A program made the translations under genes and the position numbers. Below the pieces are notes generated by a model, which made no database searches, was not told where the DNA came from, and saw only the letters and a list, made by a program, of their open reading frames with translations. Positions 1-9,106 of a DNA stretch of 64,000 nt are shown here, one piece after another. Positions within the stretch are counted from its first letter, which is position 1; every line of letters starts with the position of its first letter. The stretch is from NCBI RefSeq assembly GCF_007859675.1, contig NZ_CP042305.1:2542001-2606000 (forward strand), written 5' to 3'. The DNA comes from Humibacter ginsenosidimutans. GTDB lineage: Bacteria; Actinomycetota; Actinomycetes; Actinomycetales; Microbacteriaceae.

Positions 1-366
1 AAACGCGCCTTCCGCGTCTACACGATCGTCGTGTGGATCGAGGTGGTGCTCGCGGCCGCCGGGGGCATCCTGTTGCCGATCAGCGGCGACGAGCAGCTCG
101 TCGCGCCGTTCATCATGCTCATCGTCGCCGTGCACTTCTTCTTTCTGGCGCCCGTGTTCGGGCAGCCGATCCTGCACGTCACCGGCGGGTTGCTCGTGAT
201 CGTCGCCGTGGTGTCGGCATTCGTGCCGACGGCGACGGCGGCGCACAGCTTCTGGTGCGGCATCCTCGGCGCTCCCGTCTTTCTCGTGGTCGGCGTGTGG
301 TGCTTCGTCGTCGGCCGGCGCGAGTTCAAGCGGGCCTCTGCCGCCGCCGCAGGGGCAACTGGCTGA
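1..366 (+). CDS. Membrane protein of unknown function, 5' end outside the window
   Basis: The open frame runs into the window from base 1. The first in-frame GTG is at base 31, but codons before it read on without a stop (K-R-A-F-R-V-Y-T-I), so the true start is probably upstream. The visible 121 residues contain about four hydrophobic stretches: one near the start, two around FIMLIVAVHFFFLAP and VTGGLLVIVAVVSAFV, and one near the C-terminus (APVFLVVGVWCFVVG). The protein ends in a short basic, Ala-rich tail and stops at 364-366. I do not recognise the family. It converges with the phosphoribosyltransferase gene 24 bp away. Confidence 0.6.
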   Translation, partial: KRAFRVYTIVVWIEVVLAAAGGILLPISGDEQLVAPFIMLIVAVHFFFLAPVFGQPILHVTGGLLVIVAVVSAFVPTATAAHSFWCGILGAPVFLVVGVWCFVVGRREFKRASAAAAGATG

Positions 367-390
367 GACACGCCCGGGAAGACGGTGCCG

Positions 391-885
391 TCAGCGGGCG
401 TCCTCGTCGACGACGGTGCCCTTCCACGACCAGGGGAAGTTGATCCACAGCCCCGTCTCCCGCCAGGAGAAGTCGGGCTTCGCGATGGAACCCGGCTTGG
501 TGTAGATCGTCGCCGAGCGCACCTCGGCGCCGCGCTCGCGCAGCAGCCCGACGGCGAGCGCGAGCGTGCGGCCGCTGTCGGCGACGTCGTCGACGAGCAA
601 CACGCGCCGCCCGACCAACGAGTCGAAGTCGAGTTCGGGAGAGAGCACGGTCGGGGCGTCCAGCACCTCGCCGATGCCGGTGTAGAACTCGATGTTGAGC
701 GCGCCGCAGTTCTTCACGCCGAGGCCGTAGGCCACGGCTCCGGCGGGGAGCAGGCCGCCGCGTGCGATGGCGACGACGATCTCGGGGTCGAAGCCCGCGG
801 CGAGGATGTCTCGCGCCAGGTCTCTGCACGCCTCGCCGAAGGCATCCCACGTCAGCGTCTCGCGCTCGGTCGACACCTCGCCCAT
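391..885 (-). CDS. Purine-type phosphoribosyltransferase
   Basis: A 164-aa type I phosphoribosyltransferase. The PRPP-binding loop VLLVDDVADSGRT is at residues 95-107, with the two acidic residues and the small residues that bind the ribose phosphate. The family transfers phosphoribose from PRPP to a base, and the short length fits xanthine/guanine-type or orphan actinobacterial members. Residues 38-46 (VVAIARGGL) match the usual strand and PPi loop. The ATG at 885 has a strong ribosome site (GGGGAGGG) a few bases upstream and a possible -10 (TACGCT) further up. The exact substrate cannot be read from the sequence. It is a single gene with convergent and co-directional neighbours of unrelated function. 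Confidence 0.85.
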   Translation of the reverse strand: MGEVSTERETLTWDAFGEACRDLARDILAAGFDPEIVVAIARGGLLPAGAVAYGLGVKNCGALNIEFYTGIGEVLDAPTVLSPELDFDSLVGRRVLLVDDVADSGRTLALAVGLLRERGAEVRSATIYTKPGSIAKPDFSWRETGLWINFPWSWKGTVVDEDAR

Positions 886-953
886 GGACCCTCCCCCGTT
901 CGCCGGACAGGTTCAGCGTAGGCCGTGCGGCCGTGTCGCCCACGGCGCGTCGA

Positions 954-1463
954 TCACTCGAGGGTCAGGTCGACCTGGATCTCGCTCGCCAGTCGTTCGA
1001 GGTCGGCGATCGCGGCCCCGAGGTCGGCACCCTCCGGCGCCCGCGCGGTGATGGATGCCTCGAACAGCATCCCGCCCGCCATCGGCGCCTCACGCGTCTG
1101 GCTCGAGAACACGTCGATCGTCAACGAGTGACCGCTCAGGATGCCCGTGATGTCGCGCACGATGCCGGGGCGATCGTCGCCGAGCACGCTGAACGTGATG
1201 CGCCGGCCGAGACGGACGTCCGTCTGGTCACCGCTGCCGTGCACCGTGACCCGCAGCAGGCCGTCGAGGCTCTCGAGCGCCGTGCGCAACTCGTCGAGCT
1301 GCGCGTCGGGCACCGAGACGAGCACGATGCCGGCGAACGCACCGGCGAGTTCGGCGAGTTCGCTGGTCTCCCAGTTGCCGCCGTGAGTGCTGACCGCGTC
1401 GGCCAGGGATTGCACGAGTCCGGCGCGATCGTCGCCGACGACGGTGAGCACGAGCTTGGCCAT
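954..1463 (-). CDS. Two-ACT-domain protein, GcvR-like
   Basis: A 169-aa protein made of two ACT domains, at about residues 4-75 and 88-168. Each begins with the same signature (GDDRAG at 10-15, GDDRPG at 95-100), typical of glycine cleavage regulator GcvR-like proteins. ACT domains bind amino acids or other small ligands and usually act through protein partners. There is no DNA-binding domain. In enteric bacteria GcvR binds GcvA; whether a partner exists here cannot be seen. The ATG at 1463 sits exactly 6 nt after a TATGCT -10 box and has no ribosome site, so the mRNA is probably leaderless. That context supports this start. Confidence 0.85.
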   Translation of the reverse strand: MAKLVLTVVGDDRAGLVQSLADAVSTHGGNWETSELAELAGAFAGIVLVSVPDAQLDELRTALESLDGLLRVTVHGSGDQTDVRLGRRITFSVLGDDRPGIVRDITGILSGHSLTIDVFSSQTREAPMAGGMLFEASITARAPEGADLGAAIADLERLASEIQVDLTLE

Positions 1464-1469
1464 ACCCCG

Positions 1470-1475
1470 AGCATA
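1470..1475 (-). promoter_or_regulatory. Leaderless -10 box (TATGCT) for the ACT protein
   Basis: TATGCT on the minus strand lies 6 nt before the ATG at 1463, placing the expected transcription start at the start codon. No Shine-Dalgarno sequence is present. Confidence 0.6.
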
Positions 1476-1500
1476 GGTGCGGGGCGAAGGCGGATGTCGA

Positions 1501-1854
1501 TCAGTCGGCGTGCTGCACGATGTTGATCACGTTGCCGTCGGGGTCGCGCACGAAGAACCGGCGAACACCCCACGACTCGGTGCGTAGCGGGAACACGATC
1601 TCGTAGCCTCGACGCTGCGCCTCCTCGAAGGCGGCCTCGACGTCGGGCGTGTGCACGGAGAGCACGGAGTCGACAGGGGCATCCGCGTCTCTCGTCACCA
1701 GTTGCACGTTCGCGCCGGTGGACTCGTGGGTGAACCGGGCGACCCAGCCGAGATTGAACTCCTCGACTTCGAGCCCGAGAAAGTCGGTGTAGAACCCCTT
1801 CGCGGCGTCGATGTCGGAGACCGGAAGGTTGGAGGTGATCTTCGAAGGGTGCAT
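1501..1854 (-). CDS. VOC-family (glyoxalase/bleomycin-resistance fold) protein
   Basis: A 117-aa single vicinal-oxygen-chelate module. It has the N-terminal half (KITSNLPVSDIDAAKGFYTDFLGLEV) and the C-terminal DPDGNVINI strand typical of the family. These proteins dimerise to bind a metal or small ligand and act as lyases, dioxygenases or drug-binding proteins. The specific role here is not predictable. The ATG at 1854 is preceded by neither a good ribosome site nor a clear -10. It is 37 bp downstream of the ACT-protein stop region on the same strand direction but probably an independent unit. A second unrelated VOC gene lies at 29240-29758. Confidence 0.82.
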   Translation of the reverse strand: MHPSKITSNLPVSDIDAAKGFYTDFLGLEVEEFNLGWVARFTHESTGANVQLVTRDADAPVDSVLSVHTPDVEAAFEEAQRRGYEIVFPLRTESWGVRRFFVRDPDGNVINIVQHAD

Positions 1855-1937
1855 ACGGGAGTCTCAGCGCAACAGCGCGAGCGAGTCAAGCGTCGGTCGC
1901 GGGTGCCGGCCACCGAAGGGGCCGGCACCCGCGAGGC

Positions 1938-4900
1938 TCACCGAGACGCCCGCCGCCTGCGCAGAACGCTCGACAGCACGGTCCCGGCTCCGACGAAGAG
2001 CAGCACGACGGCACCCGCGATCAGCTCGACCGGGATGCTCGACCCCGTCGCCGCGAGGTCGCCGTCGCCGTTCGCGCTGCCCGATGCGGGCGGCGTGGCG
2101 CCGTCGGATCCGCCGGGCGTCGGTGTCGTTCCTCCGGTGGCGACGACGGTGATGTCGAGCGACGCCGTCGCCGCGTCATCGCCCTGCACCGAGGCCGTGA
2201 GCACCAGCGTGTGGGCGCCGGGCTTCGTGCCCGACGGGATGACGGCATCCAGCACCGCGCCGCCGTTCGCGTCGGCCGTGCCGTGGGCCACCACGACAGG
2301 TGTGGAGTGCAGAGCGAGCTCCAGCGCGGCGCCCTCCGTCGCGCCCGTGACGACAACGCTCACCTTCTGGCCGGCCCGCAGGTGCTTGGCGTCCGCTCCA
2401 CCGCCCAGGGCGATCGTCAGCTTCGAGCCGGGCTCCGAGGTGTCGGCCGGAACCGTCACCGGGTCGTGCGCGGTCGAGGGGTTGCCTGCGACGTCGGTCG
2501 CGCGGTAGCTCACCGTGAGGGCGTCCTTGCCCGCCTCGACCGGTGCGGTGTAGCTCTTCCAGGTGGAGCCGCCGTCGGTGCTGTACTCGACCGAGGCGAT
2601 CCCCGAGCCATCGTCGCTCGCCGTGATGGTCACGGTGCGACCCTCGGCCTTCGCCTGCACGATCGGTGCCGTCGAGTCGACCTTGACGGTGTCGAGCGAC
2701 TGAGCCTCCTCGACCTTGCCGTTCGTTCCGGTCGAACGGTACGAGAGCACGGTCTGGCCCTCGGGCATCGTGACCGGTGCGGTGTACGTCGTCCAGTCGC
2801 CGGCGCCCAGCCGATACTCGGTCTTCGCCGCGTCGTCTGCCGAGAGCGTCACCGTCGGAGCCGTGCGGTACCAGCCGGAGGCAGGCGCCGCGGCCGACAG
2901 GGTGGCGTGCGTGGTGGGCGCCACCGCCGTCGGATCGGTGCACGTCACCTTCGCGTCGCCCCAGTCGGCGCGGTCGAACCAGTTGATCGTGCCGGGGTCG
3001 GCCTTCAGCGTGAGCGTCTTCACGCCCGTCACATCGGCCACGGCGTGCACGGCGGCGCCCCCGGTGAGCTCCTTGCTCGTGTAGAGCGTCTTGCCGTCGC
3101 CGTCGACGCTGAAGGTCACGCTCGGGGTCTTGCCCGAGACATCCATGGTGGCGTCGATGCCCACCCAGGCGGAGAACGTCGTGCAGCGCTTGTCGAGATT
3201 GAACTGGATGCTCGTCTCGGCCTGCACGCCCAGGCCCGTCGGGTACACGACACCGCCGATGGTGATGGGCGGGGTGACGTGCGTGCCGGTGTCGCCGATC
3301 GCGGTGTCACGGGCGATCGGGCCGTACTGGGCATCGTGGTCGTCGGAGAGGAACGGCAGGTGCGAGAGCTGCGTGATGCCGTCGCCCGGCGGGGCGGGAA
3401 CGGGATCCGGTCCGTCGCAGGTGACCTTGGCATCCGCCCAGTCGGCGCGGTCGAAGTACTCGCTGCCGTTCGGGTCGACGTGCAGGGTCAGCAGCTTGAC
3501 GCCCGTGACGTCGACGCCGATCTTCAGCGGCTGCGCCGGGGTGGAACCCCCGCCGATGAACGGGTCGGACGTGTACAGCGTCTTGCCGTCACCACTCACA
3601 CTGAAGACCACGTTCGGCGTCTTGCCGGGCAGGTCCATCGACGCGTCGATGCCCGCGAACGAGTCGAACCGCGTGCACCGCCCGTCGAGGTTGAACACGA
3701 TCGTGGAGGGCGAGTTGACGCCGATGCCCGTCGCGTAGGTGGTGCCCCCGAGCGTGATCGCGTTGCGCACGTGCGTCGCGGCGTCGCCGATCTCGGTGTT
3801 GCGCGCCGTCGGTCCGTATGCGGAGTTGTTTTCGTCGGAGACGAACCCGATCTCGGAGAGCTGGGTGACCCCGGCTCCTGGCGGCGCGGGCAGCGGCTGA
3901 GGTGTCGGCTCGAACCCTGTGGCGAACGCGTAGCTGTCCACGGCCTTGGTCGAGAGGCTCAGGATGTCGCCGGTCTGCTTCGTGGCATAGCCGTCGGTCG
4001 GCTCGTACGACGCTGTGCCGTCGACGAACGCCTTGCCCATGGTGCCGAAGTTCGGCGCGGCCACCGGCGTGCCCGCGAGCTGCTTCGACAGGTAGTCGAA
4101 GTATGCGGCCCACCGTGCCTTGTAGTAACCGCCGACGAGCCCGTTCCATTCGCGGTTCGCGTAGTCGTTCAGGTCGGTGAGCGAGCCGTTGGCCGGCGTC
4201 CAGGTCGTGATGATCGCTCGCGCGTCCCGTTCCTGCACGTCTGCCTCGGTCGACGTGGATGCCGCGTCTCGCGCGGTCTCGAGCCACGACCCGAGCAGCT
4301 GCTGCTGGTCGGTGCCCGCGAGCTGATCGACCAGATCCATGTCGCCCAGCCACGCCTTGGTCAGCGTCGCGAAGTCCTCCTGTTGACCGCTGTCGTACGC
4401 CTTCTTGATCTTGGCCAGCAGCGGACGGTCGAGGTTGTCGACGACCTGGCGCGCGACATCCATCAGGTCGTACTTGAAGGTGGGCGTCGCCTCGACGGCG
4501 GCGGACGCCTTGAGCAGCAGCGGCAGCGCCTTCTCGAATGCGGCGGTGTCGTAGCGCTGCTGCGACGGCGACCAGGCGGCAGCGGTGCCGACCGTGAGGG
4601 AGGGGACGGCGCCGAAGATGCTGTCGGCGGCCTCCGACCAGCCGTCGGAGGGCAGGCTGTACGCCGTCTCACCGATGATCTTCCAGGCAGCTGCCGCGTC
4701 GGCGTCATCGACTCCGTAACGGCGGTGCGCGTAGTCCGCGAACCAGGTGTCGAGGTCGACCGGTCCGGAGCGCCACGCCAGCCCGGTGAAGAAGTCGAAC
4801 TCGGCGGGGTTGTTCTCGCCGCCTTCAGGTAGAACGGCCAGGCCCTTCATGGCACTGCCCGACTTGTTCAGCCAGTCGAAGTACCTCGTGTTCTGCACGC

Positions 4901-6248
4901 CGAGGTTGGCGCCGATCGTGGTGTGGCCGCCGAAGTTCCAGATGGTGCCGAACGCGTAGGGCACGCCCTTCCACGACGACTCGCGGTCGAGTCCGTCGTA
5001 TCGGTCGGAGAGGCCGTCGACGATGAACGTGTGCTTCGGGTCGGCGGCCGAGATCACGGCGGCCGGCGGGTTCGACTGCCAGCCGAGCAGCACCCAGATG
5101 GAGTCGTCGTGCGCCTTCAGCATGGCGTTCTGAATGGCCTTCGACGCCGACGGCACGTCGACGTTGCCCGCCGTGCCGCCTTCGTGCAGAACATCGGCCT
5201 TATACATCGTGGATGCCCCGAGCCGCTTCTGCGACGCCGCGTAGAATTTCGCGGCGAGGTCGGGGAACACCCCGCTGTTCGGGTCGAGCCAGTCGGGGCG
5301 CGCGTAGCCGCCCGCCCAGGTGCCCTGCGGCACGATGTTGACGCTCGCCGACGGGTCGGTGTCGCTCGCGTGCGAGGCGAAGCCGGACGGCACCGTACCG
5401 AAGTATCCGGGCAGCACGGGAACCATGCCGAGCGAGCGCAGGTAGTCGGCGATCTTCTTGCCGAGGTCGGCGCGGGCATCCACCTGCGCCATGGTCAGCG
5501 CGTCGGGGGCGCCCGACATGTTCTGCAACAGCCACCATGGCTGGTGCGCGGCCTGCGGAATCCAGGAGAGCAGCTGCGCCTGCGTGTAGCCGTACTGCTT
5601 GAAGACGTCGTAGTAGACGGCCTCGCTGCCGACCGGCATGAAGACCTCGTTGAGGCCGTGCATGGCGTAGACGTCGATCAGCTTCTTCCAGTCGTCGAAG
5701 GTGCGATACGGACCGGTGTAGCCGTCTTCGACGTCGTTGTTCACGAACCGGTGCTGCACGTTCGACGTCGCCGTGATCAACGCCGTGTCGGGAAGCGTGG
5801 CCGGCAGGTGCAGGTTCGACTCGTTCCACGACACCGACTGGTGCAGAACCTGGCCGATGTAGGCGTCGAATCCGGCGAGGATCGTCGCGGGCGTGCTGCC
5901 CTCGATGTGCACCCGGCCGTTCGATGCGGTGACGCGGTAGACGTCTTCCGCACCCGAGGCGGGAATGATGCTGAGGTCGAAGTCGGAGGCGGCATCCGAC
6001 CCCACCCACGACGTGAGCGTGTCGGCCGCCGGCTGTGCGCCGGCCCCGATGCTCGCGGCCTTCCCCGGCACGACGGCCGGGCGGGCGGGGGCGGCGAGCG
6101 CCTGCGACGGGGTGCCGGTCAAGACGCACGCTCCTGCTGCGAGTGCGGCCGTCGACATCAGGGCGATTCGTCGCATCGCGCGCCGGGCGCCGAATGCGGA
6201 ACGAACGAAAGCGGGAATGCTGCGCGAGGGACGCACGGGGTTGCTCAC
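1938..6248 (-). CDS. Surface-anchored GH89 alpha-N-acetylglucosaminidase with two NPCBM domains
   Basis: A 1436-aa secreted enzyme. It has a long signal peptide (hydrophobic core near residues 27-50, cleavage near ALAAPA). The GH89 catalytic region spans about 60-770 and begins with HRFVNNDVEDGYTGPYRTFDDW. The two likely catalytic glutamates are E356 (VLHEGG) and E475 (PEGGENN), the positions used by human NAGLU and clostridial GH89. Two NPCBM-type carbohydrate-binding modules follow at about 790-945 and 954-1104, each ending ADWADAKVTC or ADWGDAKVTC. Then come two Ig-like modules and a further beta-rich domain to about 1370. The C-terminus has LAATG at 1397-1401, a membrane span and RRRRASR, a class E-type sortase signal. 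GH89 removes alpha-linked GlcNAc, as in gastric mucin or heparan fragments. The GTG start has the weak -10 TAGGCA 7 nt upstream. A ROK regulator lies upstream. Confidence 0.93.
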   Translation of the reverse strand: MSNPVRPSRSIPAFVRSAFGARRAMRRIALMSTAALAAGACVLTGTPSQALAAPARPAVVPGKAASIGAGAQPAADTLTSWVGSDAASDFDLSIIPASGAEDVYRVTASNGRVHIEGSTPATILAGFDAYIGQVLHQSVSWNESNLHLPATLPDTALITATSNVQHRFVNNDVEDGYTGPYRTFDDWKKLIDVYAMHGLNEVFMPVGSEAVYYDVFKQYGYTQAQLLSWIPQAAHQPWWLLQNMSGAPDALTMAQVDARADLGKKIADYLRSLGMVPVLPGYFGTVPSGFASHASDTDPSASVNIVPQGTWAGGYARPDWLDPNSGVFPDLAAKFYAASQKRLGASTMYKADVLHEGGTAGNVDVPSASKAIQNAMLKAHDDSIWVLLGWQSNPPAAVISAADPKHTFIVDGLSDRYDGLDRESSWKGVPYAFGTIWNFGGHTTIGANLGVQNTRYFDWLNKSGSAMKGLAVLPEGGENNPAEFDFFTGLAWRSGPVDLDTWFADYAHRRYGVDDADAAAAWKIIGETAYSLPSDGWSEAADSIFGAVPSLTVGTAAAWSPSQQRYDTAAFEKALPLLLKASAAVEATPTFKYDLMDVARQVVDNLDRPLLAKIKKAYDSGQQEDFATLTKAWLGDMDLVDQLAGTDQQQLLGSWLETARDAASTSTEADVQERDARAIITTWTPANGSLTDLNDYANREWNGLVGGYYKARWAAYFDYLSKQLAGTPVAAPNFGTMGKAFVDGTASYEPTDGYATKQTGDILSLSTKAVDSYAFATGFEPTPQPLPAPPGAGVTQLSEIGFVSDENNSAYGPTARNTEIGDAATHVRNAITLGGTTYATGIGVNSPSTIVFNLDGRCTRFDSFAGIDASMDLPGKTPNVVFSVSGDGKTLYTSDPFIGGGSTPAQPLKIGVDVTGVKLLTLHVDPNGSEYFDRADWADAKVTCDGPDPVPAPPGDGITQLSHLPFLSDDHDAQYGPIARDTAIGDTGTHVTPPITIGGVVYPTGLGVQAETSIQFNLDKRCTTFSAWVGIDATMDVSGKTPSVTFSVDGDGKTLYTSKELTGGAAVHAVADVTGVKTLTLKADPGTINWFDRADWGDAKVTCTDPTAVAPTTHATLSAAAPASGWYRTAPTVTLSADDAAKTEYRLGAGDWTTYTAPVTMPEGQTVLSYRSTGTNGKVEEAQSLDTVKVDSTAPIVQAKAEGRTVTITASDDGSGIASVEYSTDGGSTWKSYTAPVEAGKDALTVSYRATDVAGNPSTAHDPVTVPADTSEPGSKLTIALGGGADAKHLRAGQKVSVVVTGATEGAALELALHSTPVVVAHGTADANGGAVLDAVIPSGTKPGAHTLVLTASVQGDDAATASLDITVVATGGTTPTPGGSDGATPPASGSANGDGDLAATGSSIPVELIAGAVVLLFVGAGTVLSSVLRRRRASR

Positions 6249-6251
6249 TCT

Positions 6252-6273
6252 CCGATGCCTACGTTGGCATCGG
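6252..6273. promoter_or_regulatory. Palindrome at the GH89 promoter, probable operator
   Basis: Perfect 8-bp arms CCGATGCC (6252-6259) and GGCATCGG (6266-6273) flank TACGTT. The palindrome overlaps the presumed -10 (TAGGCA, minus strand, 6256-6261) 7 nt before the GTG at 6248, the position expected for a repressor site. The neighbouring ROK gene is a candidate regulator. The arms contain the genome-abundant GATGCC string, so chance is not excluded. Confidence 0.45.
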
Positions 6274-6290
6274 TAACATGATGAGACTTA

Positions 6291-6305
6291 TGCAAGGCAA
6301 TTGCA
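6291..6305. promoter_or_regulatory. Short inverted repeat TGCAA-N5-TTGCA upstream of GH89
   Basis: TGCAA (6291-6295) and TTGCA (6301-6305) flank GGCAA in an AT-richer stretch between the ROK and GH89 genes. It is placed where an upstream operator or activator site would sit. No direct evidence of binding. Confidence 0.3.
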
Positions 6306-6328
6306 ATACCTCACGCCGAACCCGTTGC

Positions 6329-7499
6329 TCAGGCGAGCCCGTGGATCTCCGTGTCCACGTGGCGCAGAGCGCGCTGCACGGCACCGATCACGACGGCGTC
6401 GTCGGCGTAGTCGCCGAGCCGCACCTCCGCCCTGACCAGCGGATGCCGCGACATCGCCGCCCGCAGCGGCTCCAGCAGGGCTGCGCCGGCCCGTGCGACA
6501 CCACCGCCCACCACGACGACCTCGGGGTCGACCGTGAGCATCAGTGTGATCAGCGCGAACTCCACCTCCGCGATGTAGCTGCTGACCAGCTCTTTCGCAG
6601 CCTCGTCCCCCTGCCGCCGCGCGGCGGAAGACCTCCCCGACGAGGTCGCCCCTGTCGGCATCCGCCGCCTCGGTGGATGCCCCGTTCATGATCGCCTCGA
6701 TCGGCTCGTGCCAGCGTTCCCGCGGCAGGGAGCCGACCTCGCCCGCCGATCCGTGCGCACCGCGCAGCAGCCGACCGTCGACGACGACGCCCGAGCTGAT
6801 CCGGTTGCCGAGCAGCAGGTAGACGAGATCGGATGCTCCGCGGCCGGCGCCCAGGGTCAGCTCCGTCAGCGTCGCGAGGTTGGCATCGTTCTCCATGGTG
6901 ACCGGAGCATCCAGAAGCCGCTCGAACTCGTCACGGATCGGCCGCCGCTCCCAGCCGGGAAGCACGAAGGAGTTCGTCAGCTCGCCATCGGCGCCGACGA
7001 CGCCCGGAACGCCGATCGCCACCGCCTCGAGACGGCTCGCGGCAGACCGCTCGGCCACGACCGACGAGATCGCGTCGTGCACGGCGGCCGGCGTGAGCTC
7101 GCGGTCGGCGACCGGCGTGACGCGGCCGGCGGCGAGCATCCTGCCCCGCAGGTCGGCCAGCCGCACGTCGATCTTGCTGGGACCCACGTCAACCCCGAGA
7201 ACGCAGCCGCGCTCGGCGCGGAAGCGGAATCTCCTGGCCGGTCGACCGCCGCGGGGCGAGGATGCCGCGCCCCGCGTCTCCTCGACCCAGCCGAGCGACG
7301 CCAGCTCGTCGAGCGCACCCTCCAGGGCGGGGCGCGAGAGACCCGTGCCCTCCACCACCTCGGCCATGGTCAGGCCGTCGTCGCGGGCGCGCAGCAGGGC
7401 GAGCACGGCGCGAGAGTTCACGGCACGCACGTAGGCCATGCCGCGCACGACGGTGGGGCCCGTTGCAGGGCCGGTGGTTGACGTGTGGTCCCCGATCAT
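6329..7499 (-). pseudogene. ROK-family transcriptional regulator, frameshifted in a C5 run
   Basis: The N-terminal part carries a winged-helix DNA-binding domain (VLALLRARDDGLTMAEVVEGTGLSR) followed by a ROK sugar-kinase-like domain (GVDVGPSKIDVRLADLRG, ENDANLATL, GRLLRGAHGSAGEVG). Around residue 296 the frame is lost in a run of five C on the plus strand (6607-6611). Removing one base restores GDEAAKELVSSYIAEVEFALITLM through HVDTEIHGLA to a stop at 6329 and gives a 389-aa protein of normal ROK length. The usual zinc-binding cysteine cluster of ROK repressors is not evident. The ATG at 7499 is chosen over an upstream GTG because homology begins there. It probably regulates the downstream GH89 gene. 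The frame break is either a real mutation or a consensus error. Confidence 0.85.
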
Positions 7500-7562
7500 C
7501 AGGTCAAGTGTGCAGGAGGACGGCGCACCCCTGCTCATGCCAGGTGTGCCCCGCGCGCGACG

Positions 7563-8372
7563 TCAGTTCAGCGCCGGCAGGTCGGCCGGCACCGCGCCGT
7601 CGCCGTAGAGGTCGGTCGCAAGGTCGCGCAGCGCAAGCAGGGCCGCGCGCTGCGGAAGCGGTCCGTACGAGATGCGGGCCACCCCGAGCTCCTGATATTC
7701 GGATGCCCGCAGCGCGCCCGGCAGCCCGATCACGGAGATCTTGCCCCAGCCGATGCCCTCGACGAGACGCTCCGTCACCTCGCGGTTCAGCACCGCGGGG
7801 ACGAAGACGAGGGCGGCACCCGCGTCGAGGTAGGCGCGGCCGCGGGTGACGGCATCCTCGATGCGCTCCTCGAGCGGACGGTCGGAGCCGAGAACGAACG
7901 CGTCCGTGCGTGCGTTGAGCTGGAACGGCACGCCCTCGGCCTCTGCCGCTCCGATGATGGCGCTCACCCTGGCGACCGACTCGTGCAGCGGACGCAGGCG
8001 GTCTTCGACGTTGGCACCCACCACGCCGAAGCCGATCGCCCTGCGGATGGTCTCCGCCGGGTCGTCGTATCCGTCGTCGAGGTCTGCGGTGACCGGGAGG
8101 TCGACCGCCTCGGCGACCGTGCGCGCACCGGCGAGCGCGAGCTCGAGCGGCATGCCGCCGTCTTCGTAGCCGAAGCTCGCCGCGATCGAGTGTCCTGCAG
8201 TGGCGATGGCCGTGGTCTGGGGAAGCGAAGCGACCACGCGGGCGCTCACGGCGTCCCACACGTTGACGACGCGGGTGATCTCGGGCGCCTCGTAGAGGGC
8301 CTTCAGCCTGAGTGCGCGGTCTGCAGTGGCGCGGCGGTCGGCGGAGCCGGTGTTCTCGGTAGCGGCAGTCAT
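7563..8372 (-). CDS. Isocitrate lyase/PEP mutase superfamily protein
   Basis: A 269-aa (beta/alpha)8 protein of the isocitrate lyase/phosphoenolpyruvate mutase superfamily. The metal-binding loop TADLDDGYDD matches the D-x-D-D-G-Y motif of PEP mutase, oxaloacetate decarboxylase and methylisocitrate lyase-like members. NARTDAF and GPLPQRAAL also match the fold. The KKCGH loop of true isocitrate lyase is absent, so a lyase or hydrolase acting on a small 2-oxo acid is more likely. The ATG at 8372 is used because the upstream extension does not look like protein and overlaps the promoter of the divergent acetyltransferase gene. Confidence 0.85.
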   Translation of the reverse strand: MTAATENTGSADRRATADRALRLKALYEAPEITRVVNVWDAVSARVVASLPQTTAIATAGHSIAASFGYEDGGMPLELALAGARTVAEAVDLPVTADLDDGYDDPAETIRRAIGFGVVGANVEDRLRPLHESVARVSAIIGAAEAEGVPFQLNARTDAFVLGSDRPLEERIEDAVTRGRAYLDAGAALVFVPAVLNREVTERLVEGIGWGKISVIGLPGALRASEYQELGVARISYGPLPQRAALLALRDLATDLYGDGAVPADLPALN

Positions 8373-8417
8373 GGCACGAGCGTATGCGGTGGACCGCGCC
8401 GACGGGGCGGGATGACA

Positions 8418-8423
8418 TAGCGT
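8418..8423 (+). promoter_or_regulatory. Leaderless -10 box (TAGCGT) for the GNAT gene
   Basis: TAGCGT lies 7 nt before the GTG at 8431. The alternative in-frame GTG at 8422 falls inside this box, so 8431 is the better start. Confidence 0.55.
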
Positions 8424-8430
8424 GACTGAC

Positions 8431-9042
8431 GTGCCAAGCGACCGAAACACGAGCAGCATCGCCGTGCGCGACTACGACGCCGGCGATTGGGATGCCCTTC
8501 GTCGCATCCACGACGCTGCACGCCTCGACGAACTGCGCGACGCGGCAGTGTTCCGAGCGAGCCCTGATGAGCTCGCCGCTGCGTGGACGGGACCGATCGA
8601 AGGCGACCTCAGCGACGGACGCGAACGCGTGGGACTCGACGCCTTCCTCACGCTCGAGCAGACCTACGAGAACGAGGAGCTCTTCGCCGACCGCGTGTGG
8701 GTCGCCGAATACGAGGATGCCGTCGCCGGCTTCATCGCAGCCGGTTTCGACGGTGGTACGTCGGAGATCACCTGGCTCTACGTCGACCCGAGCCTTCGCC
8801 GTCGTGGGATAGCGCGAGCACTCGTCGAGCACGTGCTGGCTCTCACCGCGGAGCGCTGCGAGCTCGAAGTGCTCGAGGGCAACGGAGCCCGCGCGTTCTA
8901 CGAACGGATCGGGTTCACGCGGGTGTCCACGAGTACGGGAAAACTGGCCGGCAACGAGTCGTTCCGGGCAGTCGGCCACGTCATGTCACGTCGTGGTGAC
9001 ACTGCGCGAACAGGGGATCACGGCGGCGATCCCCGAACGTGA
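8431..9042 (+). CDS. GNAT-family N-acetyltransferase
   Basis: A 203-aa acetyltransferase using acetyl-CoA to modify an amine. The GNAT core is at about residues 60-165: EITWLYVDPSLRRRGIARALVEHVL contains the R-R-x-G-I-A pyrophosphate-binding loop, and NGARAFYERIGFTRV is the motif B end of the fold. Substrate unknown. The start is set at GTG 8431 because a TAGCGT -10 lies 7 nt upstream; GTG 8422 would add three residues. It is transcribed divergently from the PEP-mutase-like gene, with 58 bp between the two starts. Confidence 0.88.
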   Translation: MPSDRNTSSIAVRDYDAGDWDALRRIHDAARLDELRDAAVFRASPDELAAAWTGPIEGDLSDGRERVGLDAFLTLEQTYENEELFADRVWVAEYEDAVAGFIAAGFDGGTSEITWLYVDPSLRRRGIARALVEHVLALTAERCELEVLEGNGARAFYERIGFTRVSTSTGKLAGNESFRAVGHVMSRRGDTARTGDHGGDPRT

Positions 9043-9106
9043 CGATCAGATCTTCATCGGCGGGAGAAGTCCGGCTGGCGACCTCCACAGGCTCGGCCAC
9101 ACGGGC

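Noticed and set aside
2211-4832. A long plus-strand open frame opposite the GH89 gene
   Set aside because: The sequence is Arg/Gly/Val-rich without family features, and the GH89 frame shows clear conserved domains.
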